A stretch of DNA of 64,000 nucleotides from Theionarchaea archaeon (GCA_018992685.1 JACVGT010000008.1:1-64000), one strand, 5' to 3'. Numbered from the stretch's first letter, positions 50,640 through 60,201 are shown. The notes: a model not told the origin generated them from the sequence alone. Made by a program: numbers and translations.

Positions 50640-51811
50640 GAGAATGTGATGTCCTTGTGGTGGGAGCAGGCCCGGCAGGAAGTATTGCAGCCCTAACTGC
50701 AGCCCCTCACTGCGACGTAGTGGTACTTGAGAAGAGAGCCCACATTGGGGTACCGAAGCAGTGTGCAGAAGGAACCAGTGAAGCGATTTTTGAGAAACTG
50801 GGCATACCACTGAGCCCCAAATGGGTATCCCGAAAGATCGAGTTTGCCCGGTTGATATCGCCTTCCAGAATCGCGGTTGATCTTAAAGATGAAAGAGTTA
50901 AACAACTCAAGTTTGGGTATGTTCTTGAAAGAAAGAAATTTGACAAAGCTCTTGCAGAGTTGGCGGCCAAGAAGGGAGCCGAGTTCTATCTGCGGACGCA
51001 GTATCAGGGACTGAAGCGAGAGGACAACCATGTTGTGATAAAAGCACGACAGTTTGATAAGGACCTGACCTTCAAAGCTCGGATTGTCATCGCTGCAGAT
51101 GGGTTAATGTCACGGGTTGCTAAAGATTTCGGCATTGATTCCACCACCAAGTTGAGACATCTTGAGTCATGCTGCCAGTACGAGATGACAGGAATGGAAC
51201 GAGAAAGCTGTATAGAACTGTATTTTGGAAATGAAATTGCTCCTAAAGGGTATGCATGGGTATTTCCCAAAGAGGGTGATGTGGCAAATGTGGGAATTGG
51301 CATTCTGCCCACCAAAGCCGAATACCCGGCAAAATACTATCTGGATAAATTCGTCAGCTGGTTGGGGCTTTCTGGAACGGTTGTAGAAGTAAATGCAGGG
51401 GGAGTTCCTGTGGGTGGTCCACTGGATCAGACCTATGACGATAACCTACTCATAGCAGGAGACGCGGCACATATGGCAAATCCCATCTCAGGAGGAGGTA
51501 TTCATACTGCCATGCTGTCGGGGAAGTTTGCAGGTGAGACTGCAACAAGAGCCCTGGAGTCGCAGAGTACTGATAAGGAGACTCTCTCTGAATATGAAAC
51601 ACGGTGGAAAGCAGACTTCGGCAGAGAACTTGACCTGTCACTGAAGGGACGGTTCATCTTGGAGGAGTTCACTGATGAAGACTTTGACGCCACAGCGAAA
51701 TGGATGAACGAGAAGGGGGTTGGTCAACTGGGTGCTCTGGACCTGGTAAAATTCGCTTTAAAGAGGCATCCCAAGTTTGCCATCAAGTTTGCGTCATTCC
51801 TTACTTCCTAA
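50636..51811 (+). CDS. Geranylgeranyl reductase family flavoprotein
   Basis: 391 residues: FAD motif DVLVVGAGPAGSIAAL at the start, KRAHIGVPKQCAEGTS (family Cys), YAWVFPKEGDVANVGIG (substrate/FAD motif) and GDAAHMANPISGGGIHTAM. It saturates the isoprenoid chains of archaeal ether lipids. The translation is coupled to the ferredoxin. UbiA and a lipid kinase follow within 2 kb, making a membrane lipid neighbourhood. C-terminus complete. Confidence 0.93.
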   Translation: MRECDVLVVGAGPAGSIAALTAAPHCDVVVLEKRAHIGVPKQCAEGTSEAIFEKLGIPLSPKWVSRKIEFARLISPSRIAVDLKDERVKQLKFGYVLERKKFDKALAELAAKKGAEFYLRTQYQGLKREDNHVVIKARQFDKDLTFKARIVIAADGLMSRVAKDFGIDSTTKLRHLESCCQYEMTGMERESCIELYFGNEIAPKGYAWVFPKEGDVANVGIGILPTKAEYPAKYYLDKFVSWLGLSGTVVEVNAGGVPVGGPLDQTYDDNLLIAGDAAHMANPISGGGIHTAMLSGKFAGETATRALESQSTDKETLSEYETRWKADFGRELDLSLKGRFILEEFTDEDFDATAKWMNEKGVGQLGALDLVKFALKRHPKFAIKFASFLTS

Positions 51812-52154
51812 TTTCTTCTTTCTCATGCCCAGCATCAGGACTACGAGCTAATTCCAGACAGCTAAGATGTGGTACTAGTGCTTCATGAAAATGCGATAGC
51901 TGCAACACATCGAGGACTTAAAAAGGAAGGTTCTGGTACTGCAAATGGCACATGGATACATGGAGCTAAACAATGTTACTGGGCGGAATATGCGATTATT
52001 GTGATGTGCACAAGAATGATCTCTGCAAGAATATGCTGCTATTGCCGCAGCTGCCTACACCAGGGTGTTGCAACTTCATAATCGCTTCCTGAGAACTGGA
52101 ACACGCTGTGAGGAAGACCAAAACCTCATAAAGGGATACTGACCACAGGTGACC
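51812..52154. other. Intergenic stretch between GGR and UbiA genes
   Basis: Contains a TATA-like CTTAAAAAGG at 51917-51926 with a Cys-rich small ORF behind it, and the UbiA TATA (CTCATAAAGG near 52124) 31 bases before ATG 52155. Confidence 0.35.
51973..52092 (+). CDS. Possible 39-residue Cys-rich protein
   Basis: ATG 51973 reads MLLGGICDYCDVHKNDLCKN and later PGCCNF, ending TGA. Five cysteines and one His could hold zinc. A TATA lies 56 bases upstream, no SD. Chance is possible. Confidence 0.3.
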   Translation: MLLGGICDYCDVHKNDLCKNMLLLPQLPTPGCCNFIIAS

Positions 52155-52988
52155 ATGGATATCAAGACACTGCTCGAATTGACCCGTCCCATAAACGACA
52201 TCATGTCCGGATTTGCTGTCTTCATTGCAGGAGCAATATCAGTGGGATGGCATATGCCACTCATGAGTCTGGCGGCTGCCTCCCTGGGTACTTTTTTTGC
52301 ATCTGCAGGGGGAATGGTAATCAATGATTATTTTGACATTGACATAGACAGCGTCAATCGTCCTCATAGACCCATACCTAGCAACAGAATAACTCGTCGG
52401 GGAGCATTACAATTCTCGCTGTTCTTATTTATGGGAGCTGGAGTATGCGTGCTGTTCACCAATGTGTGGTGCATCGTGGTGGGGCTCCCTGCGCTATTCT
52501 TGATCATTCTGTATTCCTGGAAGTTGAAGAGACGGCTGTTTGTGGGAAATCTGGCAGTAGCCCTGCTTTCTGCCCTGGCCCTACTGTATGGGGGGATTGC
52601 CGCGGGTAATATCCAGCTGGTATCCATCCTGGCCCTGATTGCCTTCTTTGCCACTGTTTCCAGAGAACTGGCAAAAGACATTGAGGATATTAAGGGCGAT
52701 CGAATAGGAGGATCTCAATCTGTGCCTGTCCTCCTTGGAGAGAATCTGAGTGCCCAGATTGCAGGTGGGTTTCTTGCCCTGGCCATTTGTACATCACTGC
52801 TCCCATATGTGCTTGGGATCTTCGGCAACCTGTATCTGGTGCTGATAGTACCCGTAAACCTGGTCATGGGGTTTGTTATGGTGCAGATGTTCCTGAAGAA
52901 CATTGAGAGAATACCAGTGTGGCAGAAAATGCTCAAAGTAGGAATGTACGTTACTCTGGGAATCTTCCTGGCAGCACGATTCATTTGA
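52155..52988 (+). CDS. UbiA prenyltransferase, DGGGP synthase type
   Basis: 277 residues with eight or nine membrane helices. Aspartate motif one is NDYFDIDID (57-65) with VNRPHRPIPS, motif two DIEDIKGD (175-182), followed by SQSVPVLLG. This is the (S)-2,3-di-O-geranylgeranylglyceryl phosphate synthase pattern, the second ether-bond step of archaeal lipids, rather than a quinone prenylase. ATG 52155 has the leaderless spacing. Ends overlap the convergent lipid kinase gene by eight bases. Confidence 0.88.
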   Translation: MDIKTLLELTRPINDIMSGFAVFIAGAISVGWHMPLMSLAAASLGTFFASAGGMVINDYFDIDIDSVNRPHRPIPSNRITRRGALQFSLFLFMGAGVCVLFTNVWCIVVGLPALFLIILYSWKLKRRLFVGNLAVALLSALALLYGGIAAGNIQLVSILALIAFFATVSRELAKDIEDIKGDRIGGSQSVPVLLGENLSAQIAGGFLALAICTSLLPYVLGIFGNLYLVLIVPVNLVMGFVMVQMFLKNIERIPVWQKMLKVGMYVTLGIFLAARFI

Positions 52989-53862
52989 GGGGTGGTACAC
53001 TAAACTTGAGGGCCTTTTCATACATGTGAAAGGTTGCGGGTGTGTCTCCAATGTATTCCCCTTCCACGTGAATCGAAAGAGGCTGATGGGAGTGCAGTTC
53101 CACATGACGCCCCCTGAAAGCTCCCACTTTTGGATTGTTCAGATGCGTTCCGCGGTATAATGTAGGTAATTTCACCAGTGATTCAAGTCTGCTGAGATCT
53201 CCAATGACAATGATGTCGAATAACCCGTCATCTACTTCCGCATGTGGTGCGATATTCATGCCTGCTCCCACATATTTTCCGTTAGCTACATCCACAAACA
53301 TGACCTTCTGATCAATGTGCACATCATCAACAGTCAGAGAAACGTCGATGCTCCGGTAATCTGCCAGATGCTTCAGAATTCCCATGACGTACGGGACAGT
53401 TCCCATTTTAGGTTTTGTGACCTGGCTAGTAGTCTTGGAAACCAACCCGTCGAATCCCATGCCCGCCACGCCAATGAAATACCTCTTTCCACCACTGAAC
53501 GTCACGCATCCTGCATCCACGCTGCGAACCACATCCTGGGAGATGGAACGGGATGCAGCAATGCAATCAGACACCAGTCCTGCAGACTTCACAAAGTCGT
53601 TTCCTGTTCCTGTTGGAATGACTGAGAGTACAATATCCCTCCCCATGATACCATTGATAATCTCGTTTAGAGTGCCGTCTCCCCCCACTGAAGCAATAAC
53701 ATCAAAGCCATTGTTCTCTGCAGCAATAGCAGTAGCGTGACCCCTCTCTTCCGTGTGCTGCACTTCAAAATCGTACTCCATGTCACGAAATACGCTCTTT
53801 ATGGCAGGCCAGTACTTACAGGTCCTTCCTGCCACCGGATTCACTATAGCGAGAATTCGCAC
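52981..53862 (-). CDS. Diacylglycerol-kinase family protein (YegS/BmrU-like)
   Basis: 293 residues: IVNPVAGR, VIASVGGDGTLNEIINGI (the GGDGT catalytic loop), VIPTGTGNDFVKS and VGAGMNIAPHAEVDDGLFDIIVI are all family hallmarks. It phosphorylates a lipid such as diacylglycerol, sphingoid base or, in archaea, an isoprenoid alcohol or archaeol-like lipid. GTG 53862 follows AGGGAGGA. Sits convergent to UbiA among lipid genes. Confidence 0.92.
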   Translation of the reverse strand: MRILAIVNPVAGRTCKYWPAIKSVFRDMEYDFEVQHTEERGHATAIAAENNGFDVIASVGGDGTLNEIINGIMGRDIVLSVIPTGTGNDFVKSAGLVSDCIAASRSISQDVVRSVDAGCVTFSGGKRYFIGVAGMGFDGLVSKTTSQVTKPKMGTVPYVMGILKHLADYRSIDVSLTVDDVHIDQKVMFVDVANGKYVGAGMNIAPHAEVDDGLFDIIVIGDLSRLESLVKLPTLYRGTHLNNPKVGAFRGRHVELHSHQPLSIHVEGEYIGDTPATFHMYEKALKFSVPPLK

Positions 53863-54306
53863 TGTCCTCCCTCAGGTTACAGTTTTCTGATGAGAGGGTA
53901 GAACTTGATGTTTTTAAGACTTTCGGTAGTTGCTGATGAGATTGTATGAAAGGCAGAAGAAAAGCTGAAGTGAGAGTATCTATTGGTGAAAATATTGTGC
54001 AAGAACAGTACACCGCTCCTCAGGAGTATCGACTCAGCATTTCCTGACTCTTTCATCCCGATACGGAGGTTAAGGAAGATTGTCTGATTTTTTTGGACTC
54101 TCGCTTCGAGGAAATTGAGGAAAGTGGCAAATGAGTGCACTGTAGAGTATAGACGACTCCGCCATGCTGAATCTGCTTTCCCACCATAAGACTTATATAC
54201 ATCTTTCTAGAAATGTCTCATTACTATAGTGTCCGGCAACTCTTACAGCACCTGAATACATTAGTGGTGAGAAGTGTCCAGAACGTTGTGCAGGCAGGAT
54301 GATGGA
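53863..54306. other. AT-rich intergenic stretch with promoters
   Basis: Contains TTTTTAAG at 53911 (plus) with a tiny ORF behind it and TTATATAC at 54193-54200, likely the promoter of the next plus-strand gene. A 29-codon frame from ATG 54213 also overlaps the leader of that gene. Confidence 0.35.
53946..54047 (+). CDS. Possible 33-residue protein
   Basis: ATG 53946 is 35 bases after TTTTTAAG and reads MKGRRKAEVRVSIGENIVQE, then EYRLSIS, stop TGA. Beta-like alternation but no family. Weak. Confidence 0.25.
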   Translation: MKGRRKAEVRVSIGENIVQEQYTAPQEYRLSIS

Positions 54307-54879
54307 ATGCAGCTCCCCAAACAAAAAAAACTCTACAGCGATCTTGAAACGAGATTCACAGATTTGGAATCTCTCATCAGAGAGCTGAAAAAAAGGAAGC
54401 TTACAGGAGTGCTAAAACTGACGTTCGATGCGTGTGAGGGAGTGAGCATCTTTGATGAAGGAAGAATTATTGACGGATACGAGATATATGGGGAAGAAAT
54501 GCCTGTCAAGGATCGGAAAGGACATAATATTATGGAACGTTCCCAGATCGAACCAGGAAAGATCGACGTATATGAACTGCCACGGGAGATTCTTCAGATA
54601 TTCATCATGACACTCAGAGAGCGGCCCACTCAGACTCTCCACACCATGTATGCAGATTTCAAGAAGCTGCTCAACTTCTATGTTCAGAGGAAACTCTATG
54701 GCACACTGGAAGTGAAAACATCTCAGGGGAAGGGATATGTCTTGCTGGACGCTGGAAAGCCTATTGATGTTTTTTTTGGCGATAGATGTGGCAGCGAAGC
54801 TCTGGATCAGCTGCTAGAATGTGTTGATAGGGAAGATGTAGAGATCAGCATCTACTCACGAGAGGGAGGTGTTCGATGA
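54307..54879 (+). CDS. DUF4388-like two-domain protein
   Basis: 190 residues. LESLIRELKKRKLTGVLKLTF followed by GVSIFDEGRIIDGYEIYGE resembles the DUF4388 / GTPase-associated PATAN-like module (short helix plus beta sheet), and FYVQRKLYGTLEVKTSQGKGYVLLDAGKPIDVFFG repeats it in the second half. Such domains often act in regulation and surface signalling. Its stop overlaps the next gene (ATGA), so it is co-translated with the first lipocalin-like protein. A GTG at 54274 is an alternative start. Confidence 0.6.
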   Translation: MQLPKQKKLYSDLETRFTDLESLIRELKKRKLTGVLKLTFDACEGVSIFDEGRIIDGYEIYGEEMPVKDRKGHNIMERSQIEPGKIDVYELPREILQIFIMTLRERPTQTLHTMYADFKKLLNFYVQRKLYGTLEVKTSQGKGYVLLDAGKPIDVFFGDRCGSEALDQLLECVDREDVEISIYSREGGVR

Positions 54880-55751
54880 AGCATGAAGGATACCATGACA
54901 TAGGCAGTCGGATGAAGTACAAAGAGTGGTGGGATTTCTATTTCTTTTCCCGGAGAGAGAACCTTGTCTTTTCCTTTATCATGCTGAAGTCCAAGATCAG
55001 GGACCATCTCAGCAGCTGCATATGGAATTTCAAGAAGGACGAGAGGATCGAACTGAGCTTTGATTCAGGAATAGAAGCTTCACAGGAAGACTACACAGAT
55101 TTACACGCTGAAGGAAAATGGGGAACTGCATCAGTGAAGGGGAAATACGAAGAAGGAGGATGGGAACTCAGAATCAAGAATCCAGAATTCTCTGCGGATC
55201 TCTTCTACTCTCCAGATTGTCCTCAGAAGATCATTGAGCGGTTCTGGGATGATCAGTTCAAGTGTGAGTTGTTCCCCAAGGTTACGGTTACCGGGACGCT
55301 TGACGCCTTCGGGAGAACATATGAGATCAACACGTACGGGTGCAGGGAGCATACGTTCTGCGACTTTCCCCGCAATGTTGCATGGAACTGGGTGATTGTA
55401 CTCCACGATGATTATTCCGTTGTGGTTTCCCAGGGAGACTATTCAGGATTTGATTACAAGTATGCCGTCATGTTCTGTGAGGGAAAGTGGGTTGATCTGG
55501 ACGCAGACGTTGATTTTGTGGTGGATGAAGATCACCTTCTGAAAACCTGCAAGGTGACCTCTGCTGACATGAACCTGGATATTTACCCTATCAGGCACCG
55601 GTACGAACATAAAAAGATACTGCTTGGTCTTCTTGTGGACTCTCACTACTGGGAACTCCCCACACGAATTGCGGGAACTGTCACCTTCAAGGATAGGAAG
55701 GTGCCAGTAGAAACCTATGGAATCATGACTCGGTCTAGAATGAAGTGGTAG
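54876..55751 (+). CDS. CrtC/AttH-type lipocalin-like protein (first)
   Basis: 291 residues: MKYKEWWDFYFFSRRENLVFSF, then GRTYEINTYGCREHTFCDFPRNVAWNWVIVLHD and a closing beta part (VPVETYGIMTRSRMKW). The double-lipocalin family with AttH, CrtC (carotenoid 1,2-hydratase) and tocopherol cyclase shows such a YKEWW start and a W-rich core. The substrate would be a hydrophobic isoprenoid. No signal peptide. Coupled to the DUF4388-like gene; a related protein follows 71 bases later. Confidence 0.6.
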   Translation: MKHEGYHDIGSRMKYKEWWDFYFFSRRENLVFSFIMLKSKIRDHLSSCIWNFKKDERIELSFDSGIEASQEDYTDLHAEGKWGTASVKGKYEEGGWELRIKNPEFSADLFYSPDCPQKIIERFWDDQFKCELFPKVTVTGTLDAFGRTYEINTYGCREHTFCDFPRNVAWNWVIVLHDDYSVVVSQGDYSGFDYKYAVMFCEGKWVDLDADVDFVVDEDHLLKTCKVTSADMNLDIYPIRHRYEHKKILLGLLVDSHYWELPTRIAGTVTFKDRKVPVETYGIMTRSRMKW

Positions 55752-55822
55752 CTTCCACCCTGTGCTCGAGGTGTACCACATCACATTGACAATAGTTATA
55801 AACTCATTCTCCTATAGCAATT

Positions 55823-56866
55823 ATGGAAGTAAAGGACGAGGACAAGAAACTCCATGATGACGGCATCTTAGACAGTCTCATGGGCTACAAGGAATGGTTC
55901 CACTTTCTGGGCACCTTTTTTGTTGATGAAACTCCGTTGTCATTTATGCTGGGCTTTCCCAGGAGTTTTACTGGGATGGGTGCTTTTGGATGGATTGCTT
56001 TTCAGAAGAACCAATACTCCCTGGTAGGAAACCCGGATCAAGACAAAGATGGATTCTTCGATCTTCAGAGAATCCCTGTTAAGTTCCAGACTACAACGTC
56101 CGGATACGAGCTCTGGTACGTGGCAGAACCACAACCGCGCAACATATACCATGGTATCATTGAGGGGAACTATCCTCACTATGCCCTGGAGATTGAAACA
56201 CCTCAGGTAGACATCAAAATGACCATGGACATCGAGCTTGACCCGTGTTCAGTTACCACCAAAGAGGTTTTCAGCTGGATGCCTTTTGAAAAAAGAATCG
56301 CCAGCTGGTTTCATTCAGGGGATATCACAATGTCGTTGAAGGGCACCGTAAGGGGCGAAGATGTGACAACAAGCAGCAGAAAAAATCGAGGATGGTATGA
56401 ACGCATGTGGTCCAAGATCCCTGTGTGCTGGCCTTCTGAATGGTTGTGGATCATGTCACACCCGGAGACGGGAGCAGTCCTTGACCTGTATATTGCCACA
56501 TCTCTGGGAATTAGAGTGCGGCCCCTGGATGAGTGCTGGCTGTACATCAATGGAAAATTTCATCCTTTTCGTGAGTATACTGCCGAATTTCCCCGCACCC
56601 TGGAGACAGCTATCAGAGAAAAGAAGTATCCTGACATCATTGGGAAAGAAATCCACTGTGAGGGACGTGATGGAGACAATTCTTTTGACCTTACCGCCGA
56701 GATTACCGATTTCCGGCAATATGAATACAAAGATTACAGTGCACGGGTTAAATACGTCAATTTCTTCTTTGATACCACAGGTGAAGCAGTCATCGACGGA
56801 ACTGCCACAACCCTGAACGGGAAAGGAGCTGCAGAGCGCGCTCCTATGCTGTACTGGTGGATTTAG
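55823..56866 (+). CDS. CrtC/AttH-type lipocalin-like protein (second)
   Basis: 347 residues with the same plan as the upstream protein: GYKEWFHFLGTFFVDETPLSFML at the start, NRGWYERMWSKIPVCWPSEWLWIMSHPETGA in the middle (the W-rich core of CrtC-like hydratases) and KGAAERAPMLYWWI at the end, where AttH-like proteins have GxGxxE. It may bind or hydrate/cyclise an isoprenoid. TATA GTTATAAAC (55796-55804) lies 27 bases before the ATG, so it has its own promoter. Ends ten bases from the convergent phosphoesterase gene. Confidence 0.62.
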   Translation: MEVKDEDKKLHDDGILDSLMGYKEWFHFLGTFFVDETPLSFMLGFPRSFTGMGAFGWIAFQKNQYSLVGNPDQDKDGFFDLQRIPVKFQTTTSGYELWYVAEPQPRNIYHGIIEGNYPHYALEIETPQVDIKMTMDIELDPCSVTTKEVFSWMPFEKRIASWFHSGDITMSLKGTVRGEDVTTSSRKNRGWYERMWSKIPVCWPSEWLWIMSHPETGAVLDLYIATSLGIRVRPLDECWLYINGKFHPFREYTAEFPRTLETAIREKKYPDIIGKEIHCEGRDGDNSFDLTAEITDFRQYEYKDYSARVKYVNFFFDTTGEAVIDGTATTLNGKGAAERAPMLYWWI

Positions 56867-56875
56867 AGAGGGGCA

Positions 56876-58939
56876 TCAGTCTGCAGGGACCCTTACACAC
56901 ATGGGACGAGAAAGTGTGTCGTTCATGTCCCAGGCGACCTGCAGTATGCCCATTCGTTCTACGCCACGGGGCCCATCTAGATGAATTTCACCTGCTTCTC
57001 CGCAGTAGATACCCTGTCCCCTGTCATGGGCTTCACAGACGAGAATGGTGTGACCATCAGTGCTGGCCAGAGAATGCTTCCAGCCCAGGGGAGTCTCAGT
57101 AACCTCCACCGGCGAGGTGCACCTCATCGTAATGACAATCCGGGTGAGTGTGCTTCCCTCCTTCAGATTTGTCACCCGCCACCTGTATGTCGTATGCAGC
57201 CCAAAGAAGTCGGCCACGCGATCTGATACTTCAAAGGTCTCTCTCAGCCCAATTTCCCCAAAAGAGCGCCTGGCAGATTCTCGCAGAGATACCAGCTCAG
57301 ACTGATGGACCACAATTCTGATCCTGTCCCTGGTGTACACCCCATGGTACCCTGGAGGACTCAACTTGACAGCCTCTGCGCCCCCTTCCTCATTCTGTAT
57401 TCCAATGGGACCAGACGATATGGCATTGCAGAAAACGGGCCCTCTCTTGAGGGCATTCCCATCTCTCAGAATGACGTGAGGGCCTTCCACCTGGAATATG
57501 CCTGTCCTGTGAGCATGGCCCGTGAGTACGATGTCCACTCCCTTTTCAGGAATGGCTGTGTAGCCCATCCTCCCATAGAGGCTGCTTCCAAGGCACACCC
57601 TGATAAACTCATTCCGTTTCAACCGGAAGGTTCCATCCACCAGATCCTTCTGTGGCTCATAGTGATCTGTCAGCCCGCTGGTGTAGAAGATGTTGGTCTC
57701 AGGATTGGCAGCAACCTCCCGATCCCCTATCTCGGGGAAGGGGTTAAAGACTGAACAGTGCATTGCCACCACCGAGACTACCGGGTTCCTCTTCCTGTGA
57801 TTGATAACTTTCTTCCGCCACAGGGTCAGAGTCTTCCATTGTCTTGGAGAGAGGGCCTTCTCTGCCCAGGGGTTGCCCTCCTCATGATCTTCTCCCAGGT
57901 TCCAATCAAGCATCAGAAAGGCCATGTTCCCGTAAAAGAACTGATAGTCAAGAAGAGGGTTGAGAACAAGAGCATACCATCGCACAGCGTAGGGAGCTTT
58001 TAAAATGTGATTCTTGGTGATGTTGAGTGCGTGAGGGTCTTCATGGAGACCATTCATCTCGGTGCGAGTCAGGTTGACGGTCGGCGCCATGTTGAAGAAC
58101 TCGCGGATCCTCCTGGACAGGATCAAAGGATTGGGGGGATATGGATTAAGCCGGTAATCATGGTTACCCAGCACAGAAAAGAAGGGTTTCTCATAGGTCC
58201 TGTACAGTATCTGGTAAAAGAGAGCCCAGTTTCTGTCCAGGTGATAATCTCTTGACAGGTCGTTTTCCCCATCCGGGTTGTGATATCCTCTGTTGTAGTC
58301 GGTGATGTCTCCTGTGTGAATGATGATGTCCACATCCTTGTTCTGGGCTATCATGGTCAAAAGATGCTCAACCTGAGCATTGTAGTTTGAGAAATCACCT
58401 GGTTTTCCTTCCTCCAGACAGGATTGAGACCGCACATCATGGTAATTGGAATTCCACCTGTCTTCCAGCAGGTAGAGCCTGTTTGCCATGTGACTGTCTG
58501 ACATGTGGGCAATGTTCAGGTAGTCAGACTTCCCGATGTAGAAGGGGTGGTACAGCTTCACAGAGTCATCCAGGAAGGAGTCGGGAGACTCCCGCCTGAG
58601 AATGTGGGCAACCTGTTCATCCGAGGAATGGGCCAACTGGTACAACCCCTTTGACACAGACAGCCTGATCCGTGCCCTCACCAGCCGGGTGAGCCCTTCT
58701 TTCTTGTATGCTGAGAGCACAAACTCTGATATGTGGCAATCTGATGGGACAAAATTTACCATTTCAATATCCTTTCTGTCAAGTGACTTTGATTTTCCTT
58801 TCTTCCATGGTGAATAGGACAGTTCACAGAGTTCGTCCTGATGAAATGATTTGGTCGTCAGAAGAAGAACATCCACTTCATCTCCCTTCTTGAAGAGACC
58901 GGGGCATGCGAGAGCCGGAGTAAGGACAACAAAGCTCAT
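56876..58939 (-). CDS. Large metallophosphoesterase
   Basis: 687 residues. The calcineurin-like core has all metal motifs: SDSH (147-150), GDITD (210-214), GNHD (258-261), MHC (393-395) and GHAHRTG (474-480). About 130 residues precede it and 200 follow it, including a beta-rich C-terminal domain (YRWRVTNLKEGSTLTRIVI). No signal peptide is clear (MSFVVLTPALACPGLF is only mildly hydrophobic). The substrate may be a phosphodiester or lipid phosphate. ATG overlaps the end of the FAD oxidoreductase gene (ATGA), so the two are one unit. Confidence 0.88.
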   Translation of the reverse strand: MSFVVLTPALACPGLFKKGDEVDVLLLTTKSFHQDELCELSYSPWKKGKSKSLDRKDIEMVNFVPSDCHISEFVLSAYKKEGLTRLVRARIRLSVSKGLYQLAHSSDEQVAHILRRESPDSFLDDSVKLYHPFYIGKSDYLNIAHMSDSHMANRLYLLEDRWNSNYHDVRSQSCLEEGKPGDFSNYNAQVEHLLTMIAQNKDVDIIIHTGDITDYNRGYHNPDGENDLSRDYHLDRNWALFYQILYRTYEKPFFSVLGNHDYRLNPYPPNPLILSRRIREFFNMAPTVNLTRTEMNGLHEDPHALNITKNHILKAPYAVRWYALVLNPLLDYQFFYGNMAFLMLDWNLGEDHEEGNPWAEKALSPRQWKTLTLWRKKVINHRKRNPVVSVVAMHCSVFNPFPEIGDREVAANPETNIFYTSGLTDHYEPQKDLVDGTFRLKRNEFIRVCLGSSLYGRMGYTAIPEKGVDIVLTGHAHRTGIFQVEGPHVILRDGNALKRGPVFCNAISSGPIGIQNEEGGAEAVKLSPPGYHGVYTRDRIRIVVHQSELVSLRESARRSFGEIGLRETFEVSDRVADFFGLHTTYRWRVTNLKEGSTLTRIVITMRCTSPVEVTETPLGWKHSLASTDGHTILVCEAHDRGQGIYCGEAGEIHLDGPRGVERMGILQVAWDMNDTLSRPMCVRVPAD

Positions 58940-60201
58940 AATAAGGATTCACCTCTCAGAACGTTCAGGAGATCCACAACAGAATAAGAAGCACGGGTGA
59001 TGCCCATGCTCTTCTTGACTGTATCAGTTCCCACAACATAGAGATCAGGGATAGGAGTTGTAATAGGGGGAAAGGGAACAGTGGTCCAGGCAGCCTTGTC
59101 TGGCTGCAGCACCTGGGTATGGATCATGTCGATAGAGATATCAGGAATCATCTCCTCAACGGCTTGTAAGGCCTTCTTTTCGATATTGTCCTCATAGGGG
59201 AAGGCAAATCCAAGAAGCTGATGTCCCTCAGGGGACAGACCCGGGTCATAGAGAGATGTTGGGACCACCCAGCAGGGAGGGTCTGTATCTACCCAGATCT
59301 CAGACCCTGCTCTTTCAATAACGGTGTCAGGTGTTCCCACCCACACAGCGAATGCTGTGGTTGTCTCCAGCTGCGACACTGTGGCCCTGTATTCAGGGGG
59401 CACGTCTGTGATCCTGGGGAGGTCCTTCACCATACCGGAATACACTACAAGATCATAAGGATATTCGTGTTCTTCAGTGGATACCACATGCTGGCCTACA
59501 TCAATGTGGGTTGACTCCTCTCTGATAACTGTTCCCGTGAAGCTTTTCAGTACACAGTCGGTGAGAGATTGGATTCCCCCCACAGGATAGAACTGATCCT
59601 GCCTGGTGTTCTGTCCCAGCAGGCTCAGCGCTTTCTTCACCATGTTACCGTCACCATCTTTGTACTTCTGGGAATCCCAGAACCGTGAAATTGGGACCTC
59701 CTGGGGAGATACACCAGCCAGAAAGTGACACAGTGCAGCCACCAACCTTCCAGTACTGGGAGACAGATCATATCGATTGGTGAATTGTTCCACAGAGAGA
59801 GACTTGTCGGGGAGCAGAATGCCATCCACGATACATCGAATCAGAGTGATGCGCTCTCGTGGTGGGACGGTATCAAAAGTGAGGAAATCCTTGAGGGCCC
59901 ATGGGAACCTGCCACGTGCTCCATTCATTCGCAGGGAATAGTCACCATGGGGGACAAATGTGGGTTCACAGGTGAAATATCTGTCCATCAAGGAGCGAAG
60001 AGGACCTGAGATGAGGCGAGTCAGAATATGGGGTCCTGTATCCACAATATACGTTCCTGAATCACCTTCCACGGGGTACGATCTCACCACATTACCTATT
60101 TCTCCTCTTTCCAGCACTGTAACCTTCTTTCCTTCTCTTTGAAGGGCAAGTCCCGTTAGAAGGCCGCTTATTCCTCCTCCAATGACAGTGACCCGGTTCA
60201 C
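58936..60201 (-). CDS. FAD-dependent amine-oxidase-type oxidoreductase (phytoene desaturase / HemY-like)
   Basis: 421 residues: FAD-binding VTVIGGGISGLLTGLALQREGKKVTVLER at the start, VDTGPHIL, YPVGGIQSLTD in the middle, and the closing LYVVGTDTVKKSMGITRASYS that binds FAD. This is the flavin amine oxidase group with carotenoid desaturases and protoporphyrinogen oxidase. The usual GGxxxGxG C-terminal glycine motif is altered (GTDTVKKS). GTG 60201 is 31 bases after CTTTTATATG on the minus strand, leaderless; the longer N-terminus is not used. First gene of the unit with the phosphoesterase and convergent to two CrtC-like genes. Confidence 0.82.
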   Translation of the reverse strand: MNRVTVIGGGISGLLTGLALQREGKKVTVLERGEIGNVVRSYPVEGDSGTYIVDTGPHILTRLISGPLRSLMDRYFTCEPTFVPHGDYSLRMNGARGRFPWALKDFLTFDTVPPRERITLIRCIVDGILLPDKSLSVEQFTNRYDLSPSTGRLVAALCHFLAGVSPQEVPISRFWDSQKYKDGDGNMVKKALSLLGQNTRQDQFYPVGGIQSLTDCVLKSFTGTVIREESTHIDVGQHVVSTEEHEYPYDLVVYSGMVKDLPRITDVPPEYRATVSQLETTTAFAVWVGTPDTVIERAGSEIWVDTDPPCWVVPTSLYDPGLSPEGHQLLGFAFPYEDNIEKKALQAVEEMIPDISIDMIHTQVLQPDKAAWTTVPFPPITTPIPDLYVVGTDTVKKSMGITRASYSVVDLLNVLRGESLL

